A stretch of 39,421 nt of DNA, taken from a virus. The stretch lies in IMG/VR virus record IMGVR_UViG_3300038701_001484, positions 1-39,421 of that record; one strand, 5' to 3'. Position numbers and translations under genes: made by a program. The notes under the pieces were generated by a model. It did not search any database and was not told where the DNA came from. It saw nothing but the letters and a program-made list of their open reading frames with translations. Of the stretch, positions 24,091 to 30,852 are shown one piece after another; positions within the stretch are counted from its first letter, which is position 1, and every line of letters begins with the position of its first letter.

Positions 24091-24193
24091 CCGGTCCCGT
24101 CCAGAACAAAGCGAAGCAATCCGGGTCTGAACACTGGCGGATATTGTAGCCGGTCCATTCGAACAATTCGGCCCCACAGTGCTGGCATATCAT
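24071..24193 (-). CDS. Small zinc-ribbon protein on the opposite strand
   Basis: A 40-aa product with CQHC (residues 3-6) and C...DPDC (about 22-27), a four-cysteine zinc ribbon (WTGYNIRQCSDPDCFALFW). ATG 24193 is preferred because AAGGA lies about ten bases upstream; the same frame extends to ATG 24280, without a ribosome site. It is embedded leftward in the rightward lysis region and its end overlaps the holin candidate tail by 20 bases. This suggests a moron or a lysogen-expressed gene. The stretch 24194-24333 holds nothing else clear. Confidence 0.5.
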   Translation of the reverse strand: MICQHCGAELFEWTGYNIRQCSDPDCFALFWTGPANPMHR

Positions 24194-24333
24194 CCCCGTT
24201 CGGTCCTTGGCGGCTTCGGCAAGCAGGGTGTGTTTAACGGTCGGCGGGCGTGTGGAGTCTGGCAAGGGCCTCCCTCCCATTGCGCGCCTAGATCGTAGAA
24301 CGAATAGAGCCCCGCAGCAAGCGAGTGGATTAC

Positions 24334-24777
24334 ATGAGGCTATCCAAACACTTCCACCTTGACGAGTTCACGCGGTCGGAAACGGCAGAGACGCGAGGGC
24401 TATCCAATGAGCCCGGCGAAGAACACCTTCGAAACCTGACGGCGCTCGCCTTGGGGCTTGAGCAGGTCCGCCTACTTCTCAACTCCCAGCCTATCCGCAT
24501 TATGTCTGGCTATCGCTCGCCAGCGGTCAACGCGGCGGTCGGCGGCGTTCCCAATTCAGCCCATGCAGAGGGCTGGGCGGCGGATATTACTGTTGCGGGG
24601 ATGAGCGCGTTCGAGGTCGCCACGGAATTGAGCCTGTCGGAGATTGCTTACGACCAGGTCATCTATGAGAAGTCGCGCGGGATTGTGCACATCAGCTTCG
24701 CCCCGGCGCTTCGCCAGCAGAATTTGACGCAACATAATGGCCCGCACGGCGGCACTATGGTGGGGATTGTTCCATGA
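24334..24777 (+). CDS. Endolysin, peptidase M15A type
   Basis: A 147-aa protein. It shows the M15 zinc-site series: SGYRSPAVNAAVGG, then NSAHAEGWAADI with His77 and Asp84, and VHISF with His119 as the third ligand. This family cleaves D-Ala-containing cross-links in peptidoglycan (compare phage L-alanyl-D-glutamate or D,D-peptidases). There is no signal peptide, so a holin is needed. ATG 24334 fits the family start (RLSKHFHLDEFTRS); GTG 24325 is possible. It overlaps Rz by four bases. Confidence 0.9.
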   Translation: MRLSKHFHLDEFTRSETAETRGLSNEPGEEHLRNLTALALGLEQVRLLLNSQPIRIMSGYRSPAVNAAVGGVPNSAHAEGWAADITVAGMSAFEVATELSLSEIAYDQVIYEKSRGIVHISFAPALRQQNLTQHNGPHGGTMVGIVP

Positions 24778-25196
24778 TTGGCGGGCTACTCACAAAGGTA
24801 TTGGGAGGCGTGGCAATCGGGCTGGTGATGCTCCTTGTCGCGGCTTGGTTTCGCTTACAGTTCGTGGAGAATGAACGTGACCGATACGAAGCAGAAAGAA
24901 ACGAGGCCATCGCTGTTGCGGAGGCTAACGAGGCGACTATTGAGACCCTTCTTGCCGAAACGGAGCGCCTTGATAATCTTCTCCTTCGCGCCGATGAGCG
25001 AGAGCGAGAAATCCGACAAGACGCCAGAAGAAATCGTCAGGCTCTACAGTCGGTAGCCGAGGACAATCCAGATGTTGAAGATTTTCTTGGCCAGCTTATC
25101 CCTGGTCCTTTGCGTGAGCTGCTCAACACCCCGCCTGTTGACGCGGACGGAGACGGTGAGGGTGACGCCGCCCAAGTCCCTGACAATCCCCTGTGA
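24774..25196 (+). CDS. Rz: Rz-like inner-membrane spanin
   Basis: A 140-aa protein with an N-terminal membrane helix (LGGVAIGLVMLLVAAWF, residues 10-26), followed by a long charged coiled coil (ERDRYEAERNEAIAVAEANEATIETLLAE...EREIRQDARRNRQAL). This is the i-spanin plan, with the coiled coil in the periplasm. The out-of-frame lipoprotein gene at 25072 overlaps its last 125 bases, the classic Rz/Rz1 nesting. It acts in the final outer-membrane step of lysis. Confidence 0.85.
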   Translation: MIGGLLTKVLGGVAIGLVMLLVAAWFRLQFVENERDRYEAERNEAIAVAEANEATIETLLAETERLDNLLLRADEREREIRQDARRNRQALQSVAEDNPDVEDFLGQLIPGPLRELLNTPPVDADGDGEGDAAQVPDNPL

Positions 25197-25326
25197 GCGT
25201 CCTGTCGATCCCCAAATGATAACGACGCGGGACATTATTGAATCCCGCGCCGTCTGGATGGAAGCGTTCGACCTTTGCTCTAGCCGTATTGAGGCTATCG
25301 CGGAGTGGGCTGAAGCGCCTGACTGA
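25072..25326 (+). CDS. Rz1: Rz1-like outer-membrane spanin lipoprotein
   Basis: An 84-aa protein with a lipoprotein signal: hydrophobic IFLASLSLVL followed by LCVSC with the lipobox cysteine at 17. The mature part is short and proline-containing (TETVRVTPPKSLTIPCERPV), with two further cysteines. It starts inside Rz in another frame and extends 130 bases past it, so it is a partly embedded Rz1. With Rz it would bridge inner and outer membranes and fuse them. Confidence 0.85.
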   Translation: MLKIFLASLSLVLCVSCSTPRLLTRTETVRVTPPKSLTIPCERPVDPQMITTRDIIESRAVWMEAFDLCSSRIEAIAEWAEAPD

Positions 25327-25361
25327 CCCCTGCCCGGACGGGCGCTACCGATAGGTGGAAC

Positions 25362-26603
25362 ATGCCTACAAGGCCGTTCACGGACGAGCAGGTGTTCGTC
25401 ACGCGAAGGTGCTACGTCAAGCATGGCGGGAATATATCAGCCATGGCCCGCGAGCTGGGTATTACACGAGCATCTGTCCGCAACCGCATCAAGAAAATGG
25501 AAATCAGCGAGGCCGATCTTGAGATTGTCACCGAGAACGTCAGACTCGCCAAGCAAAAGCAGAGGGGCCAAGACCTAAATCGGATCAGCAACAAGGCGTT
25601 CCGCGAACACGCCCGCATTGAAAACGCGGTTGAGGGTTATGCGGAGTCCCTTGTCGAATTGCTCCGCAAGCATGGCCTGCCGCCTGCTCATTTGCCACCC
25701 ATGCCAGAGGCGGGACCAGCGGTCGGCATCTTACACCTGACAGACATTCACTTCAACGAAGTTGTCCGCCTCGCGCAGAATGAATACGACTTCGAGATAG
25801 CCGGGAAGCGGCTTCGCAAGCTGGTCCACGCGGCGGCTCGTGATTGGCGCTCTTGTAACATAGGTAACACATTAATCGCGTTTACGGGTGATCTATTAAA
25901 CAGTGACCGGCGGTTGGACGAATTACTGGCGAACCAGGACAACCGCGCGCGGGCCACAATGGGCGCGGTTCACATTCTCCGTCAGCTCATCGACGAAGTT
26001 GTGAGCATGGGGTTTAACGTCACCGTCGCGGACGTGAACGGCAATGAGGGCCGGGTTCCCAAGGACGTTGGCTGGGTCGCAAAGGTCGCCTCTGACAATT
26101 ACGACGAAACCATCTGCCGGATGCTGGAATATCTCTTTGAGGACCACCCGCGCGTTCAATGGGTGGAGAATGAGGACGCGACAGAATGCGTTGTCGAGGT
26201 CGCCGGACAGAACGTCCTTCTGATCCACGGCCACCAGCTCGGCAAAGACATGGAAGCCAGCGTCGGAAAGCTGGTCAGCAAATACGCCAAGCGCGGCGTG
26301 ATGATACGCTTTACCATGTCGGGCCATATCCATTCCGGCTATCTCAATGAGAACTTCGCGCGCTCCCCAAGCCCTGTCGGCGACAATGCGTATTCAGACA
26401 AGGCTCTGAACCTGACAGGCCGGGCGGGCGGGGCATATTACACCGTCGAGCCTGACGGGTCTGTCCATGCCTCGCTGGTCGATACGCAGTGCGTGGACGG
26501 AATAGACGGCTATATGCCGCTCAAACAGTATCAGGCAAGCAACCCGAAATCCGCCATCAAAGCGCAAGGCGTCGGGACCGTGATCCACCAGGTTGTGATC
26601 TAG
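25362..26603 (+). CDS. HTH-metallophosphoesterase fusion
   Basis: A 413-aa protein. Residues 20-45 form a Fis-type helix-turn-helix (GGNISAMARELGITRASVRNRI). From 121 the calcineurin-like fold appears: HLTDIH (D128, H130), FTGDLLN (D177), NGNEGR (N228, E229), LIHGH (H289, H291), SGHIHSG (H322, H324). The usual GNH motif is GNE, so its histidine is glutamate. From memory this GNE variant also occurs in related phage proteins. The substrate (nucleic acid end or nucleotide) is unknown. It is the last rightward gene before attP, after lysis. Confidence 0.85.
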   Translation: MPTRPFTDEQVFVTRRCYVKHGGNISAMARELGITRASVRNRIKKMEISEADLEIVTENVRLAKQKQRGQDLNRISNKAFREHARIENAVEGYAESLVELLRKHGLPPAHLPPMPEAGPAVGILHLTDIHFNEVVRLAQNEYDFEIAGKRLRKLVHAAARDWRSCNIGNTLIAFTGDLLNSDRRLDELLANQDNRARATMGAVHILRQLIDEVVSMGFNVTVADVNGNEGRVPKDVGWVAKVASDNYDETICRMLEYLFEDHPRVQWVENEDATECVVEVAGQNVLLIHGHQLGKDMEASVGKLVSKYAKRGVMIRFTMSGHIHSGYLNENFARSPSPVGDNAYSDKALNLTGRAGGAYYTVEPDGSVHASLVDTQCVDGIDGYMPLKQYQASNPKSAIKAQGVGTVIHQVVI

Positions 26604-26656
26604 CTTGCGCAAACCCCCAACATTCCTCACCGGTTCTTGCGAACGAAGCAGGGACA

Positions 26657-26673
26657 GTGTGACCAATTTTGTG
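26657..26673 (+). repeat. Arm-type repeat left of attP core
   Basis: GTGTGACCAATTTTGTG recurs at 26865-26881 with one change (T to C), in the same orientation on the other side of the tRNA-like core. Paired repeats around the core suggest integrase arm-binding sites. Confidence 0.5.
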
Positions 26674-26736
26674 ACTCTTGATTCCCGTTTATTCCCGATG
26701 TTGCCTGTCCGTTCCCGCTCGACTGATTTACGTGAC

Positions 26737-26766
26737 TTGCGCGAATTGCCCTTATTTCCTTATGAA
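26737..26766 (+). promoter_or_regulatory. Possible phage-borne promoter for the restored tRNA-Leu
   Basis: TTGCGC (26737-26742) and TATGAA (26761-26766) are spaced 18 bp. A start near 26773 would fall three bases before the tRNA-like 5' end at 26776. After integration this phage DNA, not the host promoter, lies upstream of the rebuilt tRNA. Confidence 0.45.
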
Positions 26767-26775
26767 TAGCGCCGT

Positions 26776-26818
26776 GCGGATGTGGCGGAACTGGTAGACG
26801 CGCTGGATTTAGGTTCCA
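26776..26818 (+). other. attP core: 5' half of tRNA-Leu(UAG)
   Basis: These 43 bases read as a bacterial tRNA-Leu 5' half: acceptor strand GCGGATG, D-arm TGGCGGAACTGGTAGAC, anticodon 5' strand CTGGA, loop TTTAGGT with anticodon TAG (26810-26812), then TCCA before the match is lost at 26819. The 3' half is absent. The position beside the integrase gene identifies attP and predicts the host attB as a tRNA-Leu(UAG) gene. Confidence 0.85.
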
Positions 26819-27906
26819 CTCTGCGCCTTTGATTTCATTGGGTTATTTCGCTGTTTATCGCGACGTGTGACCAATTCTGTGCTTTTACTCTGCATTTCGA
26901 GCCCGTCTAGCACGTCCCGTTCGCTCGCGTGAGCATAGCGGGCGGTCGTTGCAATATTCTCATGACCAAGCAGGCGCTGGGTGGCTTTCAGGTTTCCCGT
27001 TTGCCGGGTGAACTGCGTGGCTGCGTGATGCCGCCAATCATGCGCTGGCCTTGCCCCCTCAATCCCCGCCTTCCTGTAGGCGTTCCGCATTGCGGACTGG
27101 AAGGATGATGGGCGAAGCGGCCAAAGCTCTGAGCGATCCTCCCTGAACCATACAATGCTAAGCCCTGCGCTTTCTGCACGGCTGGCCTTCACGGCGAGCA
27201 AGCGCCGGTCTTCGTCCAGAAGCGGCAAGGTGTGCGGAACACCACCCTTGCGCTCACGGAGAAATATGCGCCCTTCGTCCCGGTCAAAATTGGCCAGCGG
27301 AAAAAACGCTTCCCGCAAGCGCACGCCATAGCGGCCAAGGAAGCGCACCAGGTCATGATAATGTTCTGGCAGATTATCGAACACCGCCTGAACTTCGGCT
27401 TGCGTGAATTCCCTCACGCGTTCGCGCGGCTCTTTCAGCCGAACCTCCCCCCAATCAATTTCCTGAATACGCGCCCCCAGCACTTTCTTGGCGTGGCGCA
27501 AGATTGGTCGCAGCGTATCGATAATGTCGCGGTTTACTGTTGAGGGTGTCGGCAGGCGCTTATTGTGGGTCATCTGGCCGCGCCGCTTGGCCATCGCGCC
27601 TGCAATGTCGCCGGTCGATAGCGTGGCAATGTCCAGAGTAAAAGAAAGGCAGGATCGCAAGGTTTCCAGCCGGTAGGCCACGGTCTTTGCTGATTTGAGA
27701 TACTGGCCGCGATGGTGCCACCAGGACTCCGCCGCATTGGTTAGACTGACCGCCTCTTGATCTGCGAGACCCAGGGTAACTCTGTCACGTTCTCGCCGCG
27801 CGATGTCTTCGGCCTTGCGCTTGTTCGCTTGCCGCGTCGTGCCTCTGTGGAGGTGACCTTCGTGCATGAACCGGAAGTGCCAGATGTCACCGCGCTTGTA
27901 GAGCAT
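26809..27906 (-). CDS. int: Tyrosine recombinase integrase
   Basis: A 365-aa protein from ATG 27906 (AAGGGA upstream; the longer frame from 27960 starts inside the excisionase gene without a ribosome site). The N-terminal arm-binding region is followed by a core-binding SAM-like domain. The catalytic set is present: R196 (GVRLREAF), K220 (RKGGVPHTLPL), H289-x-x-R292 (AHDWRHHAATQF), H315 (LGHENIATTARY), Y324. The stop codon lies inside the tRNA-like attP core. It integrates the phage into the host tRNA-Leu gene and, with the excisionase, removes it. Confidence 0.95.
   Translation of the reverse strand: MLYKRGDIWHFRFMHEGHLHRGTTRQANKRKAEDIARRERDRVTLGLADQEAVSLTNAAESWWHHRGQYLKSAKTVAYRLETLRSCLSFTLDIATLSTGDIAGAMAKRRGQMTHNKRLPTPSTVNRDIIDTLRPILRHAKKVLGARIQEIDWGEVRLKEPRERVREFTQAEVQAVFDNLPEHYHDLVRFLGRYGVRLREAFFPLANFDRDEGRIFLRERKGGVPHTLPLLDEDRRLLAVKASRAESAGLSIVWFREDRSELWPLRPSSFQSAMRNAYRKAGIEGARPAHDWRHHAATQFTRQTGNLKATQRLLGHENIATTARYAHASERDVLDGLEMQSKSTELVTRRDKQRNNPMKSKAQSGT
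26865..26881 (+). repeat. Arm-type repeat right of attP core
   Basis: This is the second copy of the 17-base GTGTGACCAATTYTGTG element, lying within the 3' end of the integrase gene. It is 208 bases from the first copy at 26657 and 47 bases past the core. Confidence 0.5.
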
Positions 27907-28094
27907 TGGCGTTCCCTTTCGATATAGTCTTTCAGGTCCCCCGGATGAAACCGCACACACCTCTCACCGATCACAATGCGCCTGAGTTTGCCGGATTTGA
28001 CAAGCCCGCGCACGGTTTTCTCGTCAACGTGCAGGATGGCCGATACATCTTCAGTTGTCAGAAGCGAGGGCAAGGGGGTAGGGGCGGTGGTCAT
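27741..28094 (-). CDS. Excisionase-like HTH protein
   Basis: A 117-aa protein. Residues 9-60 form a MerR-type helix-turn-helix of the HTH_17/excisionase kind (LTTEDVSAILHVDEKTVRGL, then VRFHPGDLKDYIER). The following 55 residues are basic and low in structure, and lie over the beginning of the integrase gene in another frame (166-base overlap). It is placed immediately before int in the leftward operon, as an excisionase or directionality factor would be. A role in copy or integrase control cannot be excluded. Confidence 0.8.
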   Translation of the reverse strand: MTTAPTPLPSLLTTEDVSAILHVDEKTVRGLVKSGKLRRIVIGERCVRFHPGDLKDYIERERQCSTSAVTSGTSGSCTKVTSTEARRGKRTSARPKTSRGENVTELPWVSQIKRRSV

Positions 28095-28318
28095 TCAGAC
28101 ACTACGGCCCGTGAACCAGCCATACCAAGCCAGATGTTGCGCGCACGTTCTTCGGCGTCGGGCAAATTGTCGTGCCGCGAATGTTCTAGCCACATGAACC
28201 CCGCTAAAGTGAGGCACTTAGACTCAAAACAAAACGTGTCTTTACCACCGTTGGTGCTTTCTTTGGCTACCCTGACCCTTCCGTCCCATTTCCTGCGTCT
28301 CTTTTGAAACCGCAACAT
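28091..28318 (-). CDS. Hypothetical protein, 75 aa
   Basis: Basic, unrecognised protein with a cysteine pair (CFESKC) and a C-terminal NLPDAEERARNIWLGM helix. Its ATG at 28318 overlaps the upstream stop (TGATG) within the conserved junction TTGGGGAGTGAGTGATG, and its own end overlaps the excisionase start. It belongs to the coupled leftward operon. Function is unknown. Confidence 0.55.
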   Translation of the reverse strand: MLRFQKRRRKWDGRVRVAKESTNGGKDTFCFESKCLTLAGFMWLEHSRHDNLPDAEERARNIWLGMAGSRAVVSE

Positions 28319-28599
28319 CACTCACTCCCCAACAGTTGCTCACCAGCCCATTGCAGGCAGTGCTCGCGAATGTCCTCGTAATACTGCCGCACGTCGTCCC
28401 GCTCCATACGGTTCCAGTTCGGGGCGCTAATTTTGTTTGACTCAAACGTTGCGACGTAGAAACTGTCCGGTCGCCCCTCAATAACCGCAATAACCCCGCT
28501 GTCGGTATGGCCAAGGCACACGCCCCAAGCCCAATCAGGACCCGGCCCGCCCACAACGGCAGCAATAAGGTCGCCTCTGTTTGGCAGACGGTCAGCCAT
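28318..28599 (-). CDS. Hypothetical protein, 93 aa
   Basis: Acidic, tryptophan-containing protein. It starts MADRLPNRGDLIAAVVGG with a beta-rich centre (SGVIAVIEGRPDSFYVATFE), which could be a small barrel, and a C-terminal helix. No family is recognised. ATG 28599 is used because GAGGAG lies six bases upstream; a GTG directly before it is the alternative. Confidence 0.6.
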   Translation of the reverse strand: MADRLPNRGDLIAAVVGGPGPDWAWGVCLGHTDSGVIAVIEGRPDSFYVATFESNKISAPNWNRMERDDVRQYYEDIREHCLQWAGEQLLGSE

Positions 28600-28602
28600 C
28601 AC

Positions 28603-28833
28603 TCACTCCTCTTCTGCTGTCGGGCGGTATGTCCAGCCGAGAGCGCGGCGGCAAGCCACAAGGAACTTGCCCCAGGCCCATCTGATCGGCGCGCGGGCTC
28701 TGCGGTAGCGGTCAAAGGCAGTGTAGAGGTCTTCCCACTCGCTTTCGGAAAAGTTGCCGCCAACGAAGAAAAGGTCGTCATGATTCCCGCCATCGGAAAC
28801 CACACCAAGGTTCGGGTCGTTCTTGAATGTCAT
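28603..28833 (-). CDS. Hypothetical protein, 76 aa
   Basis: Small aromatic-rich protein (DDLFFVGGNFSESEWEDLYTAFDRYRRA then RWAWGKFLVACRRALGW). It starts in the repeated junction motif at 28831-28847 (TGATG overlap) and ends six bases before the next gene. No family is recognised and there is no membrane span. Confidence 0.6.
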   Translation of the reverse strand: MTFKNDPNLGVVSDGGNHDDLFFVGGNFSESEWEDLYTAFDRYRRARAPIRWAWGKFLVACRRALGWTYRPTAEEE

Positions 28834-29057
28834 CACTCACTCCCCAAGCGGTTACGGATTTCAGCGAGGCAAGCGTTGTGGCCGATCTTCCTCTCAATGT
28901 CGGAAGCGCGCTCCTTCGTGTAGAACTCCTGCTCCCCCGGCAACAGCTCCTCTACAGCAGCACGGATGGCGGCTTCAATTTCCACATCGGTGAACCCGTC
29001 AAGGTCCTTGTGCGTGTCTCTCGCAGCCTCTACGGCTTTATCCATGTGATTGGTCAT
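28833..29057 (-). CDS. Hypothetical protein, 74 aa
   Basis: Acidic helical protein (GFTDVEIEAAIRAAVEELLPGEQEF). ATG 29057 overlaps the upstream stop (ATGA). Its last codons (Leu-Gly-Ser-Glu-stop) form the ribosome-binding junction for the following gene. Unrecognised. Confidence 0.6.
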   Translation of the reverse strand: MTNHMDKAVEAARDTHKDLDGFTDVEIEAAIRAAVEELLPGEQEFYTKERASDIERKIGHNACLAEIRNRLGSE

Positions 29058-29347
29058 TGGGGTGCCTCTAGCGGCCTAACTCGGCCCTCTTCGACCGCCT
29101 CTTTAATGCGGTGCCTGTGCTTTTGCTTCGTGCCGATTGTCACTACGCTCGGCCTTTTGTATTTCCGCAACGCCCCCATAGACGCCGCCTGCATGGCTTT
29201 CGTGGGTTCGTCTGGAACAATTGCGAGCCGCGCCTTCGCCAAGCGCTCGACCAAAAAACGGGACACAAAATCGAGTTCGTGTTGATCGAGAATGATTGAC
29301 CGATCCTCAAGCGCTGCCTTCAATATGGGTGTGACCCGGTTGGCCAT
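29054..29347 (-). CDS. Hypothetical protein, 97 aa
   Basis: Helical basic protein (TPILKAALEDRSIILDQHELDFV, then RYKRPS-like basic tail region). ATG 29347 has GGAGG seven bases upstream and overlaps the preceding stop (TGATG); ATG 29353 would leave no spacing. Unrecognised; possibly nucleic-acid associated from the charge. Confidence 0.6.
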   Translation of the reverse strand: MANRVTPILKAALEDRSIILDQHELDFVSRFLVERLAKARLAIVPDEPTKAMQAASMGALRKYKRPSVVTIGTKQKHRHRIKEAVEEGRVRPLEAPQ

Positions 29348-29661
29348 CACCATCCCTCCGGTAGCTTGGAGAGGGCGTTCTTGAGCCTCTTGAACGACTC
29401 CCAATCCCCCATGCCATGCGCCTCGGCATAGGCAATCGTCCTTTTCGCAGCCTCCACAACCTCTCTGACTTCGGGAGGGGTGTCGGGGATCAGCGTCATG
29501 ATGCGGGCGACGGCTTGGTCATCTCTGGCCCGCGACACATCGCCAGCTGCGTGGGTGGTCTCCCGCGAAAGTGCGGCCTGGTAGTTGTTGTAGTCCTCAT
29601 AGCATCCGTGCCGAAATTCTTGCAGCACACTACGAACCAGTTCTTCCAATGTATCAGTCAT
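29347..29661 (-). CDS. Hypothetical protein, 104 aa
   Basis: Helical acidic protein (TLEELVRSVLQEFRHGCYEDY, EVREVVEAAKRTIAYAEAHGMG, SFKRLKNALSKL). The frame is open to 29865, but ATG 29661 is the likely start: GCGAGGCAC lies upstream and the region above is taken by the zinc-ribbon gene. Unrecognised. Confidence 0.6.
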   Translation of the reverse strand: MTDTLEELVRSVLQEFRHGCYEDYNNYQAALSRETTHAAGDVSRARDDQAVARIMTLIPDTPPEVREVVEAAKRTIAYAEAHGMGDWESFKRLKNALSKLPEGW

Positions 29662-29869
29662 GATGTTGTGCCTCGCTTTGGTAGCACTCTGGACAGATCG
29701 GCCCCTCGTCCTCGTCAACAACGATTTCATCCTCCTCGCACCGTCCGGTGGGGGACTCGCATCGCGCGCAAATCTGTAGAGTTCCGGGGTAGTTGTCGGC
29801 GTTCCACGCCTCATGTTCATCTTGAGAAAGCGCACGCCTTTCGCCACCTGGCCATGTGTTGTCACTCAT
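29654..29869 (-). CDS. Zinc-ribbon-like acidic protein, 71 aa
   Basis: CARC (residues 34-37), a further C near 44 and CPEC (about 60-63) form a cysteine cluster fitting a zinc ribbon, in a strongly acidic protein (EEDEIVVDEDEGPICPEC). Start ATG 29869 follows AAAGCGAGGCACACAA, a leader repeated before the next gene. It overlaps the cupin gene stop (ATGA). Confidence 0.65.
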   Translation of the reverse strand: MSDNTWPGGERRALSQDEHEAWNADNYPGTLQICARCESPTGRCEEDEIVVDEDEGPICPECYQSEAQHHD

Positions 29870-30339
29870 TTGTGTGCCTCGCTTTGCTCGGTGCGGTCCT
29901 CACTGGCGTTGCGGTCCGCTTCCCAGCCAGCGCCCACAAGGCGGACCTCTGCCACCTTTTTGAATCGAAGCCACAGCGACCAGCTCTCGTGACCGTTGCG
30001 CAATCCCGCAATGCGGTGAGTATCGCGCGGGCGGATCAGGCCGATGTATCCGGCGCGGCGCATTCGGTAGCGACCGTCTTCATATTCTTCGACATAGCCT
30101 CCGCGCAGAACGATGCGGACGGCCCACGCCGGGTGTGAATGATAGCAATGCGCCGCGTCTGGCCCGACGAATTTGTGAAGATCGCAACGCAGCCAGCCCC
30201 AATTAAAAAGCCGCCGTGTCCACATCGTAACCACGCCGCCAAAAGACCCGCGCCATTCATCGAAAAAGCCAAACTCCCGCACCGCAGCATCGCGAGGAGC
30301 GGAGCGAGAGGGGCTTTGCCCCGGAGCCACATCATTCAT
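29866..30339 (-). CDS. Cupin-fold protein
   Basis: A 157-aa protein. The centre has CYHSHPAWAVRIVLRGGYVEEYEDG and, about 25 residues later, RAGYIGLIRPRDTHRIAGL. These are the two cupin motifs with candidate metal ligands His-x-His, Glu and the later His. ATG 30339 has AGGAAG eight bases upstream. Cupin proteins recur in phage accessory regions; the substrate is unknown. It may be a metal-dependent dioxygenase, an isomerase or a simple binding fold. Confidence 0.65.
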   Translation of the reverse strand: MNDVAPGQSPSRSAPRDAAVREFGFFDEWRGSFGGVVTMWTRRLFNWGWLRCDLHKFVGPDAAHCYHSHPAWAVRIVLRGGYVEEYEDGRYRMRRAGYIGLIRPRDTHRIAGLRNGHESWSLWLRFKKVAEVRLVGAGWEADRNASEDRTEQSEAHK

Positions 30340-30508
30340 CTCTGTCTTCCTGTTGGCCACCATACGCCGATGCAATTCGTGCAATCTTGTTGGCTTCCCG
30401 TTGCGTGATAATCCCCGGCATTACGAGGTAGGCTACACGCTCCTCATCAAGCCGAACGGGGACAGAAACCAGCCCCGCCGATTCAAGCATGTCTGGAATA
30501 CCGAACAT
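30332..30508 (-). CDS. Hypothetical protein, 58 aa
   Basis: Small protein (FGIPDMLESAGLVSVPVRLDE, then PGIITQREANKIARIAS). ATG 30508 has GGAGGA upstream and overlaps the preceding stop; the frame extension to 30538 is shadow. Its stop overlaps the start of the cupin gene. Unrecognised. Confidence 0.6.
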   Translation of the reverse strand: MFGIPDMLESAGLVSVPVRLDEERVAYLVMPGIITQREANKIARIASAYGGQQEDRDE

Positions 30509-30852
30509 TACCCATCCTCCTGTTGAGAGCGGAGCCATTGGGGCGATCTGATTTGTCTGGCCGCGGACTCCATCCCTTCCGCTACCTGATGAAGTCTTTT
30601 GGCCTCATCTCGGCACTCCGCTTTCGACTTTGTCGGATGGTCGCCACCATTGAATAACCAGTTCGCCAGTTGCTCGCTTTGGCTTCGCAAATTTGCCGCA
30701 TTATCCTCAACCTTCCTCGCCAGCTCCTCGATAACCTTGCGGCGTTCGTCGGTGGGCTTCGCCTTGTGATACCCGCCGTATGACGGCTCAAACTTCGGGT
30801 CGCCATCGGGTGCAAGGTGGACGGGGGCTCCGCATGTCGGACACTTAGCCAT
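30508..30852 (-). CDS. Zinc-ribbon protein, 114 aa
   Basis: The N-terminus has CPTCGAPVHL, a single zinc knuckle (CxxC), followed by a long helical stretch (DERRKVIEELARKVEDNAANL, KSKAECRDEAKRLHQVAEGM). Full zinc binding would need dimerisation or a partner. It begins one base after the upstream stop and overlaps the next gene. Function is unknown. Confidence 0.6.
   Translation of the reverse strand: MAKCPTCGAPVHLAPDGDPKFEPSYGGYHKAKPTDERRKVIEELARKVEDNAANLRSQSEQLANWLFNGGDHPTKSKAECRDEAKRLHQVAEGMESAARQIRSPQWLRSQQEDG

Noticed and set aside
26776-26860. A complete phage-encoded tRNA-Leu
   Set aside because: Only the 5' half is present; the anticodon 3' strand is broken after 26818 and there is no T arm.
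27741-27906. Programmed frameshift joining excisionase and integrase
   Set aside because: No slippery heptamer was noticed, and the integrase has its own ATG with a ribosome site at 27906.
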